From NCBI GenBank assembly GCA_937925845.1, contig CALAML010000011.1, forward strand, positions 1-64,000: DNA of 64,000 bases, written 5' to 3'. Numbering within the stretch: position 1 is the first letter of the stretch; each line of letters begins with the position of its first letter. The DNA is from an uncultured Acidimicrobiales bacterium (GTDB lineage: Bacteria > Actinomycetota > Acidimicrobiia > Acidimicrobiales > CALAML01). Positions 46,740 through 56,507 of this stretch are shown here, in pieces. A model generated the notes under the pieces. It worked only from the letters and a program-made list of their open reading frames with translations. It ran no database searches and was not told the origin of the DNA. The position numbers were made by a program, and so were the translations under genes.

Positions 46740-47100
46740 GGCGGGTTCATAGCCGCAGGGCGGATCCGTCGGACCCGTCGGCCCCTGGGGGGCCTTTGGG
46801 GTTCCTCCTCGACCGCCTCTGCGGATTTGGTCTCGTTCGGTCTCCCTGGGGGAGCCCGCTGCTCGTCCCTCGCAGTACTCGGGCAACTCGCTAGCGCTGG
46901 TGCCTGGCTGCTCGACACGCCCGGCCCGTGGGTTGCGGTTTGTAGCCCCGGGCTATGGGCCTTTGGGGTTCCTCCTCGACCCGCGCTGCGGATTTTTTCT
47001 CGGCGCACTCCTAGCGGAGTCCGACGCTCGTCAGGAACCCGAAGGGTTCCCCCGCTCCCTCGGGCAACTCACTGCGCTGGTGCCTGGTTCTGCGACGCGC
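46740..47100 (+). repeat. Post-stop intergenic repeat, two tandem-related subcopies
   Basis: gcctttggggttcctcctcgacc...gctgcggatt...gggcaactc...gcgctggtgcctgg occurs twice; 46-nt exact inverted match at 43959-44004. Confidence 0.85.
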
Positions 47101-47217
47101 CTTACAGCTGGGATCGGATAGCACCTTGCATTTATTGTTGGTTTGACTATAATAGCCTCTTGTTGGCGGGATGGCTGCTGACGTGCTCCGCCCGAGTGAC
47201 TGGAGAGAGGCAGACTG

Positions 47218-47823
47218 ATGACCGCTACTTCTGAGACCTTTGATCTCCCGCCGGTTGATGGGGTCTGGACCTACGATCTTCTTTTGGCTGCCGAGGCTGC
47301 GGATCACCGGCTTAAGTTTGTGTTTTTCTGGGGCCATACTCCCCCGGCATCGGGCCAGATCGCCAAGCATGTCTTCAGCCAGTGGCATGTCAGCCCGTTC
47401 ACCGAAGACGGCGTGCACTACGCCAGCGCCGAGCACTTTATGATGGCGGCCAAGGCCCGACTCTTCGACGACCACGATCACCTGGCCCAGATCCTTGATG
47501 CCTCCAGCCCAGCCGAAGCCAAGAAGCTCGGCCGATCGGTGCGGGGATTCGATGCCGATACCTGGGATCGACACGCGCTCGACATCGTTACCAAGGGATC
47601 GATCGCCAAGTTCTCCTCCACCGATGAACTGGCCAGCTACCTCGTGGGCACCGGTGACCGAGTACTGGTTGAGGCCAGCCCCAAAGACCCCATCTGGGGC
47701 ATCGGCCTCAGCGGAGACGATCCGGCCGCCGAACACCCCTCGCGTTGGCAGGGCAAAAATCTTCTCGGCCTAGCCCTGATGGCGGCCCGCGCCGAACTGC
47801 GAACTCGACGCCACCACGGATAA
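47218..47823 (+). CDS. NADAR family protein (YbiA-like)
   Basis: FVFFWGH...FSQWHVSPFTEDGVHYASAEHFMMAAKARLF...WGIGLS...GKNLLGLALM. Confidence 0.92.
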   Translation: MTATSETFDLPPVDGVWTYDLLLAAEAADHRLKFVFFWGHTPPASGQIAKHVFSQWHVSPFTEDGVHYASAEHFMMAAKARLFDDHDHLAQILDASSPAEAKKLGRSVRGFDADTWDRHALDIVTKGSIAKFSSTDELASYLVGTGDRVLVEASPKDPIWGIGLSGDDPAAEHPSRWQGKNLLGLALMAARAELRTRRHHG

Positions 47824-47884
47824 CGCAGCGGCGAACCGACGCGGACCGGCAGCAGGTTCCGGCACCCATCAGCCGGCGATCGCA

Positions 47885-48331
47885 CTAGCTCTGACCGATC
47901 TCGACCATCACCGTTACCGGGCCGTCGTTGACCAGCGCCACGGCCATGTCGGCCCGGAAACGGCCGGTCGCCACTGTTGCACCCCGCTCCCGTAGCGCGG
48001 CCACGACCGCGTCGACCAGCGGCTCAGCCACCTCGGGTTTGGCAGCCTCGATCCAGGAGGGCCGTCGTCCCTTGCGGGTGTCGCCATAGAGGGTGAACTG
48101 GCTGATCACCAACAGCGGACGATCGAGGGTGGCCGCCGAGAGGTTCATCACCCCGTCGTCGTCGTCAAAGAGCCGCAGGTTCCAAAGCTTCTCCGCCAAC
48201 GCATCGGCATCGGCCGCAGTGTCGCTGTGGGTCACCCCTACCAGCACACACAAGCCAGCCCCGATCTCGCCGACGACCTCCTCGCCTACCGTGACCGAAG
48301 CCGACGTCACCCGCTGAACCAAACCACGCAT
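47885..48331 (-). CDS. dtd: D-aminoacyl-tRNA deacylase
   Basis: [54 protein letters not shown]. Confidence 0.95.
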   Translation of the reverse strand: MRGLVQRVTSASVTVGEEVVGEIGAGLCVLVGVTHSDTAADADALAEKLWNLRLFDDDDGVMNLSAATLDRPLLVISQFTLYGDTRKGRRPSWIEAAKPEVAEPLVDAVVAALRERGATVATGRFRADMAVALVNDGPVTVMVEIGQS

Positions 48332-48410
48332 CGCCACAGCGTAGAAGCGGACCGCCAACGATTGAACCTCCAGGCGTCAGACATCACTGCCCGAGGCGAG
48401 GTTGGAGCGG

Positions 48411-49544
48411 TTAGGTATGGGCGAGCCAGAGCAGCACGGCCTTCACCCGCCGATGGGCGTCGGGCTCACCACCCAGGTCCAGCTTGGAGAAGATGTTGTT
48501 GATGTGTTTGGCCACGGCCTTGTCGCTCAGCACCAGACGCTCCGCGACGGCGGCGTTGTTCAGCCCCTCGGCGATCAGTCCGAGCACTTCACGTTCACGG
48601 GGCGTAAGCCGATCGACGGCCGAGCCCGAGCCGGTCCGCGACTGCACCAACACATCAACGATCTTGGGGTCAACCATCGACTCACCGCTGGTCACCGCGG
48701 TGATGGCCCGGGCCAGTTCGTCGGGACCGACCCGCTCTTTGAGGAGATAGCCAAGACCATCGCTGCCGTTTTCAAAAAGGGCCAGCACAAACGCAGGATC
48801 GGAGAATTGCGACAGCACAATCACGCCAAGATCAGGGTTGGCGGCCTGGAGGGCCAGCGCGGCGGTGATCCCTTCATCGGTATGGGTTGGCGGCATGCGG
48901 ATGTCGGTGATCACCACGTCGGGGTTGTGGCTTTCCACCGCAGCCATCAGCGAATCGACGTCGTCGCACTCGGCCACCAGGTCGACTCCGGCGATGCTGG
49001 TGAGCACGGCGGCAACGCCCTGGCGGATCAGCAGGTTGTCATCGGCCAGCGCCACCCGGATGACATCGGGGTCGACCGGTTCGTCGGATTCGCCAGGATG
49101 GACACCTGGCGTTGCGTCGGATGCCATGGACTCCACAGTAGATGCCGTCATTGCCGCCAGCGTCTTGGGGCTGAGCTCCGCCTTGGAGAGATACCCCTTT
49201 GCTCCACATGTCGCGGCATCGGCCGGAAGATCTTCGGCGGCGATGGTCGACACGAGAACAACGTTGATCTCTGGACGGAGTGCAGTGATCTGTCGGCTGG
49301 CCTCGATGCCACTGACCGCACCCAGGTTGATGTCCATCAGCACCAGCTCCGGGCCATCGGGGTTATCCACTACCGCTTCGACAGCTTCGGCGGCGGTAGA
49401 GGCAGTGCCCCAAAGGCAGAAGCCGCTCGTGGCTTCGACGACTGCCGAAGAAGCGAGCCGAAACGGTTCCTGGTCGTCCACAACCAGCACTCGAACCTGG
49501 CGCATCCCGACGGTTGGGCGGGGGCTTAGGGACGTCGCGGGCAT
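48411..49544 (-). CDS. Tandem-receiver NarL/LuxR-type response regulator
   Basis: Two REC-like units (VRVLVVDDQEPF...VLMDIN; IRVALADDNLLIRQGVAAVL...VVITDIRMPP) plus LTPREREVLGLIAEGLNNAAVAERLVLSDKAVAKHINNIFSKL. Confidence 0.87.
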   Translation of the reverse strand: MPATSLSPRPTVGMRQVRVLVVDDQEPFRLASSAVVEATSGFCLWGTASTAAEAVEAVVDNPDGPELVLMDINLGAVSGIEASRQITALRPEINVVLVSTIAAEDLPADAATCGAKGYLSKAELSPKTLAAMTASTVESMASDATPGVHPGESDEPVDPDVIRVALADDNLLIRQGVAAVLTSIAGVDLVAECDDVDSLMAAVESHNPDVVITDIRMPPTHTDEGITAALALQAANPDLGVIVLSQFSDPAFVLALFENGSDGLGYLLKERVGPDELARAITAVTSGESMVDPKIVDVLVQSRTGSGSAVDRLTPREREVLGLIAEGLNNAAVAERLVLSDKAVAKHINNIFSKLDLGGEPDAHRRVKAVLLWLAHT

Positions 49545-49703
49545 GATCTCATTGTGATCACCCGCGCCGGCGATGGCGACAACCTCTACACCCCAGGTGA
49601 TGGTGGTGCTAGCACCACCATCGTGTGGACCGGCCCGCCGCACTATTCTTGGTTTCGTCGGGGTCTGAGAGTTTGCCGAGGATGACCCTGGCGAAGGTGG
49701 GAA

Positions 49704-50993
49704 ATGACGACCGTCGAGATGCCGACCGGCGCGCCAGCGGCCACAGTTCAGACCAAACTTGAGACCAAACTCCCGCTGGAGCATGAGGGCATCGCCGCCT
49801 TTATCCGCTGGGACCGGGTAGGTCTGACCGGTGGCCTATTGATCGTGTTGATCGGCAATGCCATCGTGGCGGCCCCGACCGTTTGGCTCACCCTGCCGGC
49901 GATGTTCCTGGTGTGGTTCAGCCTGTGGTGGGCCGAGCGGCTCCTGCGAGCGGGCCAGCCCCGAGAAAGTGTGCTGGTGATCATGGCTGGCCAGTGGCCG
50001 ATCGCCATCACCGTCGCTGCAGTGCTCCCGTTCTTCTGGCCGATCATGGCGTTGACCGGCCTCACCCCCCTGCTGTTGGCGGCGCCACACGTTCGAGGTC
50101 GGGACATCAAATACATCGTCGGGTTCACCGCATTCCTGGCCGGGGTGGTGGCGTCGGTGGGGTTGGCTCTCGACGACGGTGGGGCTCTGCCCGACATCGA
50201 CGACGCCGTGGAGCTGCCGGTGGTGGTTGGTGCGGGCGCAGCACAGGTGGTGTTTCTTGGGATCGTGGCATGGCAGAACAACCGGCTGCAGCGACGGGCG
50301 CTCCGCGGCGAGCGCGCCCTCAACGCCGAGCTGAACCTCTCGCGGCAGCAGTTGGTGGCCTCGCGTCGACGCGTCGCCCGAGCGGCCGACAACGAACGCA
50401 TCCGGATCGAACGCGATCTGCATGATGGAGCGCAACAGCGGCTCGTGGCGCTAGGGGTCCACCTGCGCCTGCTCGAATCCAAACTGGATTCCAGCACCGA
50501 TACCGGCGAAACGGTGACGATGCTGGTGGCCGAACTCGACTCCGCAGTGAACGACCTCCGCGAACTCGCCCACGGCATCTACCCCCCGCTGCTTGAGGCC
50601 CGCGGACTCCCCGAAGCCTTGAGCGCGGTCGCTCGGCGATCGCCCGAGTCGATCACCATCGATGGCGGTGACATCGGACGGTTCGACCAGGCCGTCGAAA
50701 CGGCGCTGTACTTCACCGCACTGGAGGCCCTGACCAACGCGGCCAAACACGCCCCAGGTGCCAGCGTGCACGTCGAACTTCAGGACGCTGATAACTCGGT
50801 CCAACTCAGCGTTACCGACGATGGGCCGGGTTTCGACGTACCTGCCGAACTTGAATCCCGAGGCATGTTCAACATGTTCGACCGCATCGCCGCTGTCGGC
50901 GGTGAGGTTGATGTTGACTCGGCACTCGGCGACGGAACCCGGGTAACGGCCACGGTGGCCGTCAGCGAACGCGCCGAGACCGCGGCGCGGTAG
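49704..50993 (+). CDS. NarX/DesK-type sensor histidine kinase
   Basis: RIRIERDLHDGAQQRLVALGVHLRLLESKL; SVTDDGPGFDVPAELESRGMFNMFDRIAAVGGEVDV. Confidence 0.92.
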   Translation: MTTVEMPTGAPAATVQTKLETKLPLEHEGIAAFIRWDRVGLTGGLLIVLIGNAIVAAPTVWLTLPAMFLVWFSLWWAERLLRAGQPRESVLVIMAGQWPIAITVAAVLPFFWPIMALTGLTPLLLAAPHVRGRDIKYIVGFTAFLAGVVASVGLALDDGGALPDIDDAVELPVVVGAGAAQVVFLGIVAWQNNRLQRRALRGERALNAELNLSRQQLVASRRRVARAADNERIRIERDLHDGAQQRLVALGVHLRLLESKLDSSTDTGETVTMLVAELDSAVNDLRELAHGIYPPLLEARGLPEALSAVARRSPESITIDGGDIGRFDQAVETALYFTALEALTNAAKHAPGASVHVELQDADNSVQLSVTDDGPGFDVPAELESRGMFNMFDRIAAVGGEVDVDSALGDGTRVTATVAVSERAETAAR

Positions 50994-51125
50994 CGAGGAT
51001 CGGGCCCGACCAAGTGTCCGCACCCTTTCGTAGCAACTGGGAATAGCAGGTGTCATGGGTTTGTTGAACCGGCCGCAGCGCCTCGTTTGGCGCTTGAATA
51101 CCCACTCTCCGATAGGATCACATTG

Positions 51126-52448
51126 ATGTCGGACCATCCTGAACACGGCGCGCTCGCACACAGCTCGCACTCACCCACCGAGCCAGCGAAGCCGCTTCGG
51201 ATTGCCGTACTCGCCTATCGAGGCAAACCCCACTGCGGCGGACAGGGTGTGTATGTCCGGCACCTCACCAAAGCGCTAGCCGATCTCGGCCACCATGTTG
51301 AGGTCTTCGGAGGCCAGCCCTACCCCGAACTCGACGACCGGGTGAAGCTGACCAAGCTCCCCAGCCTCGACATCTACAACGATCATTTCCCGATGCGGAT
51401 GCCCGGCCTCTGGGAACTCAAAGAGTTCGCCGATTTCGCCGAAGTCACCGCCTTTTCCACCGGCACCTTCCCCGAACCGCTGGCCTTCAGCATCCGGGCC
51501 TACCAGGCGCTCAAAGAGCGGGCCGGTGAGTTCGACATCGTTCACGACAACCAGAGCCTCGGCTACGGCATCCTCGCCATTCAGAAGCTCTTCCCGGTGC
51601 TCGGCACCATCCATCACCCGATCACGGTGGATCGACGCCTCGAGATGGAACACGCTCGCAGCTGGAAAGAGCGGATCGGCAAGCAACGCTGGTACGCCTT
51701 CACCAAGATGCAGACCCGGGTGGCCAAGCGGCTGCCCCGCATCGTCACCGTGAGCGAATCGAGCCACGACGACATCCACAACGACCATCAGGTGCCCCGC
51801 GAGCGGATGCACGTGGTGCCGGTCGGCGTCGATCCCGACCTGTTCAAACCCCTGCCCGGCGTCGAGCGGGTGAAGGGCCAGCTTCTTACCACGGCCAGCG
51901 CCGATGTCACCCTCAAGGGCCTGCGCTACCTCCTCGAGGCCGTGGCCAAGCTCCGCACCGAACGAGACATCAAGCTTGTGGTGATCGGTCGACCGAAGGA
52001 AGGCGGCGTCTCGGAAGCCACCATCAACCGCCTCGGCCTGGCCGACTGTGTCGAATGGGTGAGCGGTGTACCCGATCAGCGGATAGTGGAGCTCTACTCC
52101 GAATCCGAGCTGGCGGTCGTGCCCTCGCTCTATGAAGGCTTCTCGCTACCGGCCATCGAAGCCATGAGCTCGGCCATCCCGCTGGTAGCCACCACCGGCG
52201 GAGCCCTACCCGAAGTTGTTGGCCCCGATGGGGAAACCGCCCTGGTGGTTCCGCCAGGAGATTCCGAAGCCCTCGCAGCCAAGATCGCCTGGGCCCTCGA
52301 CAACCCTGAGGCCGCAGCCGAGATCGGCAAGGCCGGCCGTCAACGGGTCAAAGACAACTGGAGCTGGCGTCACACCGCAGAAAAAACTGTCGAGCAATAC
52401 CGCGCCCTTCTCGCGGAGACCGCCACCCCCAACAGCAAACAGGCCTGA
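51126..52448 (+). CDS. Glycosyltransferase family 4-like
   Basis: RGKPHCGGQGVYVRHLTKALADLGHHVEVFGG; LAVVPSLYEGFSLPAIEAMSSAIPLVATTGGALPEV. Confidence 0.94.
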   Translation: MSDHPEHGALAHSSHSPTEPAKPLRIAVLAYRGKPHCGGQGVYVRHLTKALADLGHHVEVFGGQPYPELDDRVKLTKLPSLDIYNDHFPMRMPGLWELKEFADFAEVTAFSTGTFPEPLAFSIRAYQALKERAGEFDIVHDNQSLGYGILAIQKLFPVLGTIHHPITVDRRLEMEHARSWKERIGKQRWYAFTKMQTRVAKRLPRIVTVSESSHDDIHNDHQVPRERMHVVPVGVDPDLFKPLPGVERVKGQLLTTASADVTLKGLRYLLEAVAKLRTERDIKLVVIGRPKEGGVSEATINRLGLADCVEWVSGVPDQRIVELYSESELAVVPSLYEGFSLPAIEAMSSAIPLVATTGGALPEVVGPDGETALVVPPGDSEALAAKIAWALDNPEAAAEIGKAGRQRVKDNWSWRHTAEKTVEQYRALLAETATPNSKQA

Positions 52449-52500
52449 TTGACATGGCCGCCACTCTTTCCCTCCCGCGCGCGAACGGATAGCAAAACAG

Positions 52501-53274
52501 GTGCTGACAGTTGATTACGACAAACTCGGACTGCAGTCCGGCGAACGACTCCTCGACCTCGGTTGCGGTTTCGGTCGTCACTCGTTCGAAGCAATGAAGA
52601 TGGGTGCCAAGGTCGTGGCCGCCGACCTGGCCACCGAGGAACTCGGCCAGGTGCGTGACCTCATGGGCGCCATGGCGGTCGAGAACCAGGTACCCCCCGG
52701 AGCAGCGGGAGGCGTGAGCTGCGCCAACGCCCTGGCCCTCCCTTTCCCCGACAACTCCTTCGACCGGGTGATCGCCTCCGAAGTGATGGAGCACATCCCC
52801 GACGATGCTGCCGCCCTCGACGAGCTGGTGCGGGTCCTGCGACCCGGCGGCGTGATCGCGGTAACCGTTCCCGCCTGGCTGTCTGAGACCGTCTGCTGGA
52901 AGCTCACCGACGAGTACTACGCCCCGAAGGCCGAAGGTGGCCACGTCCGCATCTACCGCGAAGCCGAACTGCGGGAAAAGATGGTGGCCGCCGGAGTACG
53001 ACCCGGCGCCTCGCACCTGGCCCACGCCATCCATGCGCCCTACTGGTGGCTCAAGTGTGCGGTCGGCATCGAAAACAAAGAGAACCTGCTGGTCAAGAAC
53101 TATGAAAAAGCCCTGATCTGGGACATCGCCAAGGCGCCCTGGATCATGCGGACCGCCGACCGCTTACTCAACCCGATCATCGGAAAGAGCCTGGTGGTGT
53201 ACGCCACCAAGGAAGCGGTCGTCCAGGGGGATCAACGGGGTAGCGAAGTGGAGCGTGAACATGTCAGTGCCTGA
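52501..53274 (+). CDS. Class I SAM-dependent methyltransferase
   Basis: RLLDLGCGFGRHSFEAMKMGAKVVAADL; FDRVIASEVMEHIPDDAAALDELVRVLRPGG. Confidence 0.93.
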   Translation: MLTVDYDKLGLQSGERLLDLGCGFGRHSFEAMKMGAKVVAADLATEELGQVRDLMGAMAVENQVPPGAAGGVSCANALALPFPDNSFDRVIASEVMEHIPDDAAALDELVRVLRPGGVIAVTVPAWLSETVCWKLTDEYYAPKAEGGHVRIYREAELREKMVAAGVRPGASHLAHAIHAPYWWLKCAVGIENKENLLVKNYEKALIWDIAKAPWIMRTADRLLNPIIGKSLVVYATKEAVVQGDQRGSEVEREHVSA

Positions 53275-54331
53275 AGTTGAGGGGCTGATCACCGCAGCCG
53301 AAATCCAGGAAACCGTCGACTCGATCGCCGAGTGGCAGCTGCCCAACGGCATGATCCCCTGGTACCCGGGCGGCCACGCCGACCCGTGGAACCACACCGA
53401 AGCGGCCATGGCCCTCGAACTGGGGGGCCGCCGCACCGAAGCCGACAGGGCCTTCGAATGGCTTCAGTCCAAGCAGCGCCCCGACGGCGCCTGGCACCAG
53501 TACTACCTCGAAGACAGCATCGAACAGGACAAACTCGACGCCAACGTGTGCGCCTACGTGGCCACCGGTGTTTGGCACCGGGTGCTGCTCAGCGGCGACG
53601 ACGGCTTCGCCGAAGCGATGTGGCCAATGGTTGAAAAGGCCATCGACTTCGTGCTCGGCCTTCAGGAACCCCGAGGCGAAATCCTCTGGGCCCGCCATGC
53701 CGATGGCACCCCCTGGTCGTTTGCCCTGCTCACCGGCTCCTCGAGCATCTGCCACAGCCTGCGCTGCGCCATCGCCCTGGCCGAACACCTCGGCCATGAG
53801 CGTCCCGACTGGGAGCTGAGCCTCGGCCGACTGGCCAACGTGATCGCCAACCACCCCGAAGCGTTCTCGCCGAAGCACCGCTGGGCCATGGACTGGTACT
53901 ACCCGGTACTAGCGGGCGTGGTGACCGGCGACGCCGGCCGCAAACACCTGGCCGACCGCTTCGACACCTTTGTTGAAGACGGCCGCGGCGTCCGGTGCGT
54001 TTCTGACCGACCCTGGTTCACCGCCGCTGAAACCTGCGAATGCATGATGGCCCACCTCGCCGTCGGCGAAGAAGAGACCGCTCGCGAACTCTTCCGCTCC
54101 GCCCTAGGTTTGCGAGTCGAAGGCGGCCGGTTCTGGACCGGACTGGTATATCCCCAGCTGGCCCACTTCCCGCCCGACGAGCAGTCCACCTACACCGCCG
54201 CCGCGGTGGTGCTTGGCGCCGACGCCCTCGGCCGCACCAGCCCAGCCTCGTGGCTCTTCGTCGACCACGACCGGCTCCCACCGATCATCAAAACCGAAAC
54301 CGTCGGCGACGGGGTTGTTAAGGGTCAATAA
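53261..54331 (+). CDS. Prenyltransferase/terpene cyclase-like alpha-barrel protein
   Basis: DSIAEWQLPNGMIPWYPGGHADPWNHTEAAMAL...WLQSKQRPDGAWHQYY repeat-like motifs. Confidence 0.72.
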   Translation: MSVPEVEGLITAAEIQETVDSIAEWQLPNGMIPWYPGGHADPWNHTEAAMALELGGRRTEADRAFEWLQSKQRPDGAWHQYYLEDSIEQDKLDANVCAYVATGVWHRVLLSGDDGFAEAMWPMVEKAIDFVLGLQEPRGEILWARHADGTPWSFALLTGSSSICHSLRCAIALAEHLGHERPDWELSLGRLANVIANHPEAFSPKHRWAMDWYYPVLAGVVTGDAGRKHLADRFDTFVEDGRGVRCVSDRPWFTAAETCECMMAHLAVGEEETARELFRSALGLRVEGGRFWTGLVYPQLAHFPPDEQSTYTAAAVVLGADALGRTSPASWLFVDHDRLPPIIKTETVGDGVVKGQ

Positions 54332-54420
54332 CTGCCCTCCGCGGGAACCCGTCGGCTTTCCCTAGCTGGGTGCGTCCGCGGACTCGTTCAGCGGCGTGGA
54401 ACGCCCGGTTGTTAGCTCCT
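54332..54420 (+). repeat. Post-stop intergenic repeat fragment
   Basis: taactgccctccgcgggaacccgtcggc shares taactgccctccg with 60899 and gggaacccgtcggc with 26540 region. Confidence 0.5.
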
Positions 54421-55074
54421 GGGTCGGGTCAGGACTCTTAGGGAACCGACGTCTCTTACTTCTTCGAATCCGTCTTCGAGGGCCCGGAGATAGATCTCAT
54501 ATGGCGGCCGACCACCGTCTTCGGGGTTGGGGAACACGTCGTGGATGCAGAGGAGGCCGCCGGGCTGCACGTGGGGCGTCCACAACTCGTAGTCGCGATG
54601 GGCCGGTTCTTCGCCGTGGCCGCCATCGATAAACAACATGGCGAGGTCGATGCTCCACACGGCGCCGATCGCCGGCGAATCGCCAACCAGACCGACCACC
54701 ACGCCCTCGAGGTCGGCATCAAAGACCGTCCGACGAAACTTTGGCAGCGTGTCCATCCGCCCGATCTCAGGATCGACAAGATCGGGCTCGTGATACTCCC
54801 AACCGGCCTGGTTCTCCTCCGAACCCCGGTGATGGTCCAAGGCAAAAAGCAGCCGTCCAGCCTCACGGGCGGCGGTGCCGATGTACACCGACGACTTACC
54901 GCAATAGCTCCCGACCTCCAGGAACGGCCCGGGCGCTAAAGTCGCAGCCTCGCGGGCGGCCTGATAGAGCGCCAGACCCTCATCGGGCGGCATAAAGCCG
55001 CGTGCCGCCTCGGCCTGGTCGCGAGCGACAGCCGGCATCTCGAATGCAGACGGCTCCACCGCTTCTGCGCTCAC
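54412..55074 (-). CDS. Class I SAM-dependent methyltransferase (Methyltransf_24-like)
   Basis: GPFLEVGSYCGKSSVYIGTAAREAGRLLFALDHHRGSEE; LAMLFIDGGHGEEPAHRDYELW. Confidence 0.87.
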   Translation of the reverse strand: MSAEAVEPSAFEMPAVARDQAEAARGFMPPDEGLALYQAAREAATLAPGPFLEVGSYCGKSSVYIGTAAREAGRLLFALDHHRGSEENQAGWEYHEPDLVDPEIGRMDTLPKFRRTVFDADLEGVVVGLVGDSPAIGAVWSIDLAMLFIDGGHGEEPAHRDYELWTPHVQPGGLLCIHDVFPNPEDGGRPPYEIYLRALEDGFEEVRDVGSLRVLTRPRS

Positions 55075-55520
55075 GCTGGCTCGGGTTCCTCACGGGGCTT
55101 GGCAAACAGGATGCGATCCAGCACCAGGAACTTGGCAAACCACAAGAGAAGAAAACCGCTGAGGTTGGCCAACTGAACGGCACCAACAAAGTCAAAACGC
55201 TCCGAGGCCCAGGCGACAAGCGCAGTCGAAACAATCAGCCCAAGGACGGCCATGAGCCAGAACGGCACCACCTCGTAGCGCATCGAGATCACGCCGTCTT
55301 TCTTCCAAACCCAAGCCCGGTTCAAAACGTAGGACGGAATCGAACTTATGCTGACCGCGAGTAAGTTTGAAACAAGCTCAGACCAGCCAAAAACGTTGAA
55401 AAAAATTGTCAGCAGAATCAAGCTGAACGGGGTGACAACGAGCGAAACAGCCCCGTATTTAAAGAGTTTTTGCAGCATCGTTGGTTCAACGACCCGCGGT
55501 GGCGCAGCCAGCATTGTCAT
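55071..55520 (-). CDS. GtrA-family membrane protein
   Basis: Four TM segments; KYGAVSLVVTPFSLILLTIFFN...SYVLNRAWVWKKDG. Confidence 0.88.
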   Translation of the reverse strand: MTMLAAPPRVVEPTMLQKLFKYGAVSLVVTPFSLILLTIFFNVFGWSELVSNLLAVSISSIPSYVLNRAWVWKKDGVISMRYEVVPFWLMAVLGLIVSTALVAWASERFDFVGAVQLANLSGFLLLWFAKFLVLDRILFAKPREEPEPA

Positions 55521-55655
55521 TTAGCGTAGCGGTCCGGCCACAACTTTCTGGGATGCATGACACTCGTGTGATTCGCCAGGGTTTTCCGATATGCCCACGG
55601 TATCAATGCGGGCTCAAAGCGAAGAATCAGGCGGCGGAAGCGCCACACTGAACAA

Positions 55656-56507
55656 GTGAATCAGCAAGCGCTTGACGACCTGGTGGCCCTCCTTGATTTG
55701 GAGGCCATCGAGGTGAATCTCTTCCGCGGGGTCAGCCCCGACGTGAACCGCCAACGGGTGTTTGGTGGCCAGGTGGCTGGCCAGGCACTGGTGGCTGCGG
55801 TGCGCACGGTCGACGACATGTCGGTGCACTCACTGCACGCGTACTTTCTTCGCCCTGGCGACCCGAACGTGCCCATCCTGTATCAGGTCGACCGGCTTCG
55901 CGACGGCCGCAGCTTCCGCACCCGGCGAGTGGTGGCCATCCAACACGGCGAAGCCATCTTCAACCTTCAAGCCTCGTTCCACGCCGATGAGACGCCGACC
56001 ATCAGCCACGAGATGCCGATGCCGGACGTGCCTGGGCCAGAGAACTTCCCCGACTTCCAGACCCGCATGGCGCCGTTTAAGGACCTGCTTGGCGACTTCT
56101 ATGAACGTCCCCGCCCCATCGACACCCGCCACGTCGACTTTTCTCCCACCGACCGGCGCCAGGAACTGCCGCCCTACCAACGCACCTGGTTTCGTGCCGA
56201 CGGCGAACTGCCCGACCAGCCGACGCTGCACGCCTGTGTTCTGGCCTACGCCTCCGACATGACGCTGCTCGACACCGCCATGTTGCCCCACGGCGCCGAG
56301 CAGGTCGACGACACGTACTTCATGGCCAGCCTTGACCATGCGATGTGGTTTCACCGGCCGTTCCGGTTCGACGAGTGGATGCTCTACGCCCAGGACACCC
56401 CGGTAGCCGCGGCCGGACGGGCCCTGGCCCGGGGCCTGATCTACACCAAGGCCGGTGAGCTGGCAGTCTCGGTAGTGCAGGAAGGTCTGATTCGAGGAAA
56501 ACGATGA
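55656..56507 (+). CDS. tesB: Acyl-CoA thioesterase II
   Basis: LFRGVSPDVNRQRVFGGQVAGQALVAAVRTV; HSLHAYFLRPGDPNVPILYQVDRLRDGRSFRTRRV. Confidence 0.95.
   Translation: MNQQALDDLVALLDLEAIEVNLFRGVSPDVNRQRVFGGQVAGQALVAAVRTVDDMSVHSLHAYFLRPGDPNVPILYQVDRLRDGRSFRTRRVVAIQHGEAIFNLQASFHADETPTISHEMPMPDVPGPENFPDFQTRMAPFKDLLGDFYERPRPIDTRHVDFSPTDRRQELPPYQRTWFRADGELPDQPTLHACVLAYASDMTLLDTAMLPHGAEQVDDTYFMASLDHAMWFHRPFRFDEWMLYAQDTPVAAAGRALARGLIYTKAGELAVSVVQEGLIRGKR

Noticed and set aside
46827-47234. ORF of 135 aa inside the intergenic repeat, and a similar peptide at 43929..44399 (minus)
   Set aside because: Similarity (VSFGLPGGARCS) reflects the DNA repeat; no RBS or family resemblance.
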